Below are positions 60,388 through 64,000 of a DNA stretch of 64,000 bases, one piece after another. Position numbers and translations under genes: made by a program. Where the stretch lies: positions 59,313,300 through 59,377,299 of the forward strand of contig CM049314.1 in NCBI GenBank assembly GCA_026874595.1. Reading direction: 5' to 3'. The stretch comes from Sipunculus nudus. Taxonomy: Eukaryota; Annelida; Sipuncula; Golfingiida; Sipunculidae. The notes beneath the pieces were generated by a model. The model did not search any database. It saw nothing but the letters and a program-made list of their open reading frames with translations, and was not told the origin of the DNA. Positions within the stretch are counted from its first letter, which is position 1. The number at the start of each line of letters is the position of its first letter.

Positions 60388-61980
60388 TAGAAGTGGTAAA
60401 ACATGCAGGGTTGAAACGAAACTTAAATAGAGGTGAAAAATCATACTATGAAGATATATTACTAAAATGTTTTATTAACAGTATTTTTATTTGGGAAATA
60501 TACATTTTAAATCATTTTTCGATTTCGGGGATTATAGGTGAACCACCCAATACCTAACAATTATATACGATAAATGTATAATATTTATTATGCTGTTTAT
60601 ATATTTTCATTTAAATGTAGACGAAAACGCACCACGGTAAGTATAACATTTATTAATGGACGGACACATGAATCCAGTCGTGCTTTCTAAAGAACCTCTG
60701 AGTGGCGGAGGGTGTGGTGTGGGACATTTCGGGAAAGGGGTTTTAGTTCACTTATTAAAGATCACTATTTCTGGAATAAGTATGAACTCATGCCAAGTCA
60801 CAGGAGGCTAACAAAACTACGTAGGAAAAAATGTAAGATTAAATAGGATTTTCTTTGGGCATTTTATATTTATGTACCTAAGAGTAAATGCATTCAGTAC
60901 ATACTGACTGTCATCTCACAATTTATAGGATCTTCCACTGACTGAATTTTATAAAAGCGATTTCATATGATTCAGAATAACCGGTGAGTTGATTATTCAA
61001 CCGGTGATCTATACTAGCTAAACTATCAATGAATAGATAACATATTTAAAGGACCCTAAGTTTTACTTTGAGGTCTTAAGATTGTACTGGGTGTTCTCTT
61101 AGCAATTACTGCTTTTCTGCTCAGATGTCGAGCCCTGCCTTTATTATATGTTATACAGGGTCTTCTCATGAAATCAATAACACACCACAACTGTTTAATT
61201 AGAGGTGACGGAATGTGTGTCTTGTGTCGCACTATGGACCTGTCACTTTTCAAAGATAAGATATCTTTTTCATCTTTATCTAAATATATATAAATTGGTC
61301 TGCTTATTTTACTGAATTATTTGAAAATATATTTATAAAGCACTTGCACCCTCGCACATACGCTGGATACTCTTATATTTTTTTGTAGGAGGTTTGGCCT
61401 GCAGGAAAAAATAAATAACTTATAGGATAAGGATAAAAACAAACAAATTTTGCGCAATATTCAAGAAGCAACACTTTCTTAACTATGGAACCGTAAGTTT
61501 TGGATTATCAATACAAACTTGACATAATGTATGCATCTATAAAAGTACGCATAAGTCAGCATTTGGCAGCTACTTATAAGTTGGTAAAACCTTTACAAAT
61601 ATTTCCCCTATGTACGGAAAGACATTTTTTTGCAAATTTGGCGCAGCCTGTAACATCATGGTATTCGCATTTTTTTAGTCCTGGAAGGGAGGGGGGTCGA
61701 ACGCAAGTACCGCACCCCTAAAAACCTATACGCTCTGTCAATTGTTTCTTGTTATGAAAGGCCTTATCAAACAAAGACGAAAATTAGAATCGAACACACA
61801 CAAGGGCCGAACTGTAATCTTTATCAACATAACAAATCCAAAATATTTTTTAAAATAAAGACAAACAATCGTAAACATTCGATAGTAAACAACACTGATA
61901 CATATCAATATTAATGTAAGGCAAACTGATACGTCATTATCTTCGATGTTATACTCGAATTACTCTGCAAAAATATGTGT
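59960..61980 (+). repeat. Right copy of the dispersed duplication
   Basis: Same landmark order as 42880..44340 but longer, with extra sequence at about 60840..61500. It begins directly beyond the Penelope-like fragment. The shared G run sits at the same place in both copies (43262 and 60290). Confidence 0.75.
60001..60039. repeat. (AT)n microsatellite
   Basis: AT tract within the right copy of the dispersed duplication; a further one lies at 60357..60383. Confidence 0.9.
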
Positions 61981-62432
61981 TCCCCCCCCCCCCCCCCCCG
62001 CCCTTCCAGGGAGACCTGTTGTTTTCAGTGCCATCGCCTGTCGCAGTCGTCTGTAGGATATCTTGTAAACGCGATGACTTTGGAAGGGCTGCATATTTTC
62101 CCCAAAAATTTGAAACACTTATTGTTCTAACCATAAACTCGGACAAGTTTGAAACCCGTTGACTTTGACCTCCATCTTAAAGGGCAAATCAATCAGCCGA
62201 AATGTCACATTCTGGTGAACCAACATTTGAAGTATCTTATATTTTGTTCTCAAATTTGGTACACAAATTGTGGGTCCATGTCACCTGGACGCTGTTCGGC
62301 TTGACGCTATATCATTGGACGCCGACAGTTGGTCACTAAGAAAACTGGACGCTTTTTAGCTGGACGCCATTTACTTAATGGTGCTTTTTAAACCACTAAA
62401 CGCTTCATCACGCACTTATAAAAGCTTCCAAG

Positions 62433-62490
62433 GGGCGATTGGTCTAGGCCACACAAACCTGGGCAAGCGGTTCGATCACTCATTTTCATT
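62433..62490 (+). repeat. tRNA-like segment with B box
   Basis: GGGGCGATTGGTCTAGGCC then GCGGTTCGATCACTC: an A-box-like and a B-box-like string about 35 bases apart. Likely a tRNA-derived SINE head rather than a functional tRNA, since the acceptor stem does not pair. Confidence 0.35.
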
Positions 62491-63166
62491 TTCCACATTG
62501 ATATTTGACAATAAGCCTCATGCCGTAGGAGGTAGCACTTCTAATTACAGGTAATAATCAATTGTTTTTAATCACTTTTATCCCAATCTTCACGCTCAGT
62601 ATCCAGCATCATGACGTGGTAGAATAAATATGCCGATATGCATGGTATATTGTTATATCATTATGTTTATTTTTTTTTATCATTTCAATCACTGAACAAT
62701 CTTTTGACTTTATACACGAATGCATACATAATAAAATATGAAATAATAATGTGAACCACGAACAAACAGATAATCAAATCAGAGAGACGATGCTGTTTCC
62801 GGAGATTTATCAAATTAGCGGTAGGTTCCGGTAATCAAAAGCCGTTTGCCGTCTTTATTTTAATTAGTGCTTCAATTACAATAACCTTGACTAGAGGTCT
62901 TCTGGTCTTAATTGAGCAGATCTGTATACAACAATTAAGCATCACATGACACGGCAGGGAGGCCTGTAGAATGCAGACCATAAAGCCGTCACAACAAAGT
63001 GGTTTTTTTTTTAAGAATAACGCTATTACCTGGTACAACGTACATGTGAAAAATCTGAAGAACTGTACAAAACCGCTTCGTTATGAATCGTTTAAAAGTA
63101 AGGGACGAATTCTACTACAATTCTCCGTCGTGGGCGTGGTCGCCAACTTCTTCTCGTCCAATCCGG

Positions 63167-63169
<3 letters not shown>

Positions 63170-63211
<42 letters not shown>
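63170..63211. repeat. (TC)n microsatellite
   Basis: About 42 bp of uninterrupted TC. Confidence 0.9.
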
Positions 63212-63213
<2 letters not shown>

Positions 63214-63554
63214 AAAACAGATTCCCGTCTTTGAACTGTCTTCTGAGTGTCTACAGAGTTCAGGTGAGGGACCATATTTTTGTATTATACGAGAAACAAG
63301 CTGATTTTGAAATGTGCTTCATGTATTAATAATGGATGTTAACATTTGGTGGAAATATTTGTTACGGAAACTGTAATATTGGGTTGAATGACTTCCTTAA
63401 TGCTCAAAATCATGTCCCCCTCCTTCCCTATAATCCTTAGAAAAATAGGTAACAGCAAACTTATTTCAGGTTTCCAAGAATATTTTACTATTGAATCCCT
63501 AGATGTTAAGTTAGACGTTTATACGTCAAACTGTTATGACTTATCGCTCTTCAC

Positions 63555-63600
63555 CTGCGGCTTCAGTGTCCAACGCCTTTACCACTAGGCTACGTCATAC
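63555..63600 (-). repeat. tRNA-like A-box segment (SINE remnant)
   Basis: Minus strand reads TAGCCTAGTGGTAAAGGCG, an A-box-like tRNA head common in mollusc SINEs. No convincing B box follows, so it is a remnant at best. Confidence 0.35.
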
Positions 63601-63619
63601 TACGTCTTACCAGCATCAA

Positions 63620-64000
63620 GGCGGAAACAGATCCTGAAGCACTCCGCGAAAGCACAAAGCAAGAATGGTCACTTCAAAAGAACTCATATAATTCTACAGT
63701 GGGTGTACTTATACATGGATTACGCGTGTTTTCAGGGGATCATCGCGGAGCTACGCGTAGGTTGTTATTAAGAACTGCCATATGAAACGCGAGCAAGCTG
63801 TAATGAAACAGACCCCGGAGCATTTCACTAAAGCACAAAGCAAGGATGGTCGCGTCATTAGAAATCCTATTATCTTAATAATAATGTAATAATATATTAA
63901 TTATACGTGTTGTCGAGAGAACGCCGAAAAGTAGCTTAGAACTGCAATATGACACGTGATTAAGTCGTAGTGAAACTGACCCCGGGGCATTTTGCTAAAG
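63620..64000 (+). repeat. Satellite-like tandem array running off the window
   Basis: The anchor GAAACAGA/TCC...GAGCA..TC.C.AAAGCAC recurs at about 63626, 63806 and 63974, i.e. every 170-180 bp, followed by AAAGCAAGRATGGTC in the two complete instances. The array continues past the right edge. Confidence 0.7.

Overview
The window looks like nuclear DNA from an invertebrate animal, most likely a lophotrochozoan and probably a bivalve mollusc. The reasons are AT-rich, intron-rich sequence; GT-AG split genes with short exons; a C-type lectin and a MICAL-type flavoprotein; very long (AT)n and (C)n/(G)n tracts; and decayed repeats of many classes (LINE, Penelope-like, LTR, palindromic DNA elements, tRNA-derived fragments). 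The species assignment is inference.

Two multi-exon genes can be assembled from splice sites and reading frame, both on the minus strand. At 10364..12259 four exons encode a 255-residue secreted protein: signal peptide, cysteine-rich PAN/apple-like module, then a C-type lectin domain with a QPD sugar-binding motif and a WND motif. At 18541..26572 eight exons encode a 485-residue MICAL-type FAD monooxygenase with no CH or LIM domain. All intron phases agree in both models. The MICAL gene has a possible second C-terminal tail, by read-through of intron 7, of exactly the same length as the spliced one. The two genes share no evident pathway; one looks like extracellular recognition and the other like cytoskeletal redox chemistry.

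The remainder is mostly repeats. 1..9700 holds old duplicated non-coding blocks, a LINE 3' fragment and microsatellites. A degenerate minisatellite (9740..10300) abuts the lectin stop codon. A hammerhead-type ribozyme fold lies at 17876..17923. 26600..30100 is non-coding with long C tracts. 30110..36506 is a large self-nested palindromic repeat. 36590..37579 is a 16-bp terminal-inverted-repeat element filled with CGAC/GTCG words. 38470..40050 is another inverted repeat, and 40803..41655 is an 850-bp purine tract. An LTR copy (42056..42816) and a solo LTR with target duplication (52772..53591) belong to one family. 46825..50552 is a decayed L1/Tx1-like LINE bounded by a perfect 19-bp target duplication. 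55038..56110 repeats nuclear-receptor-like half-sites. A Penelope GIY-YIG endonuclease fragment sits at 59560..59905, beside the second copy of a block also present near 43 kb. A satellite-like array with a unit of about 170-180 bp runs off the right edge.

No rRNA gene, functional tRNA gene, CRISPR array or prokaryotic feature was seen.
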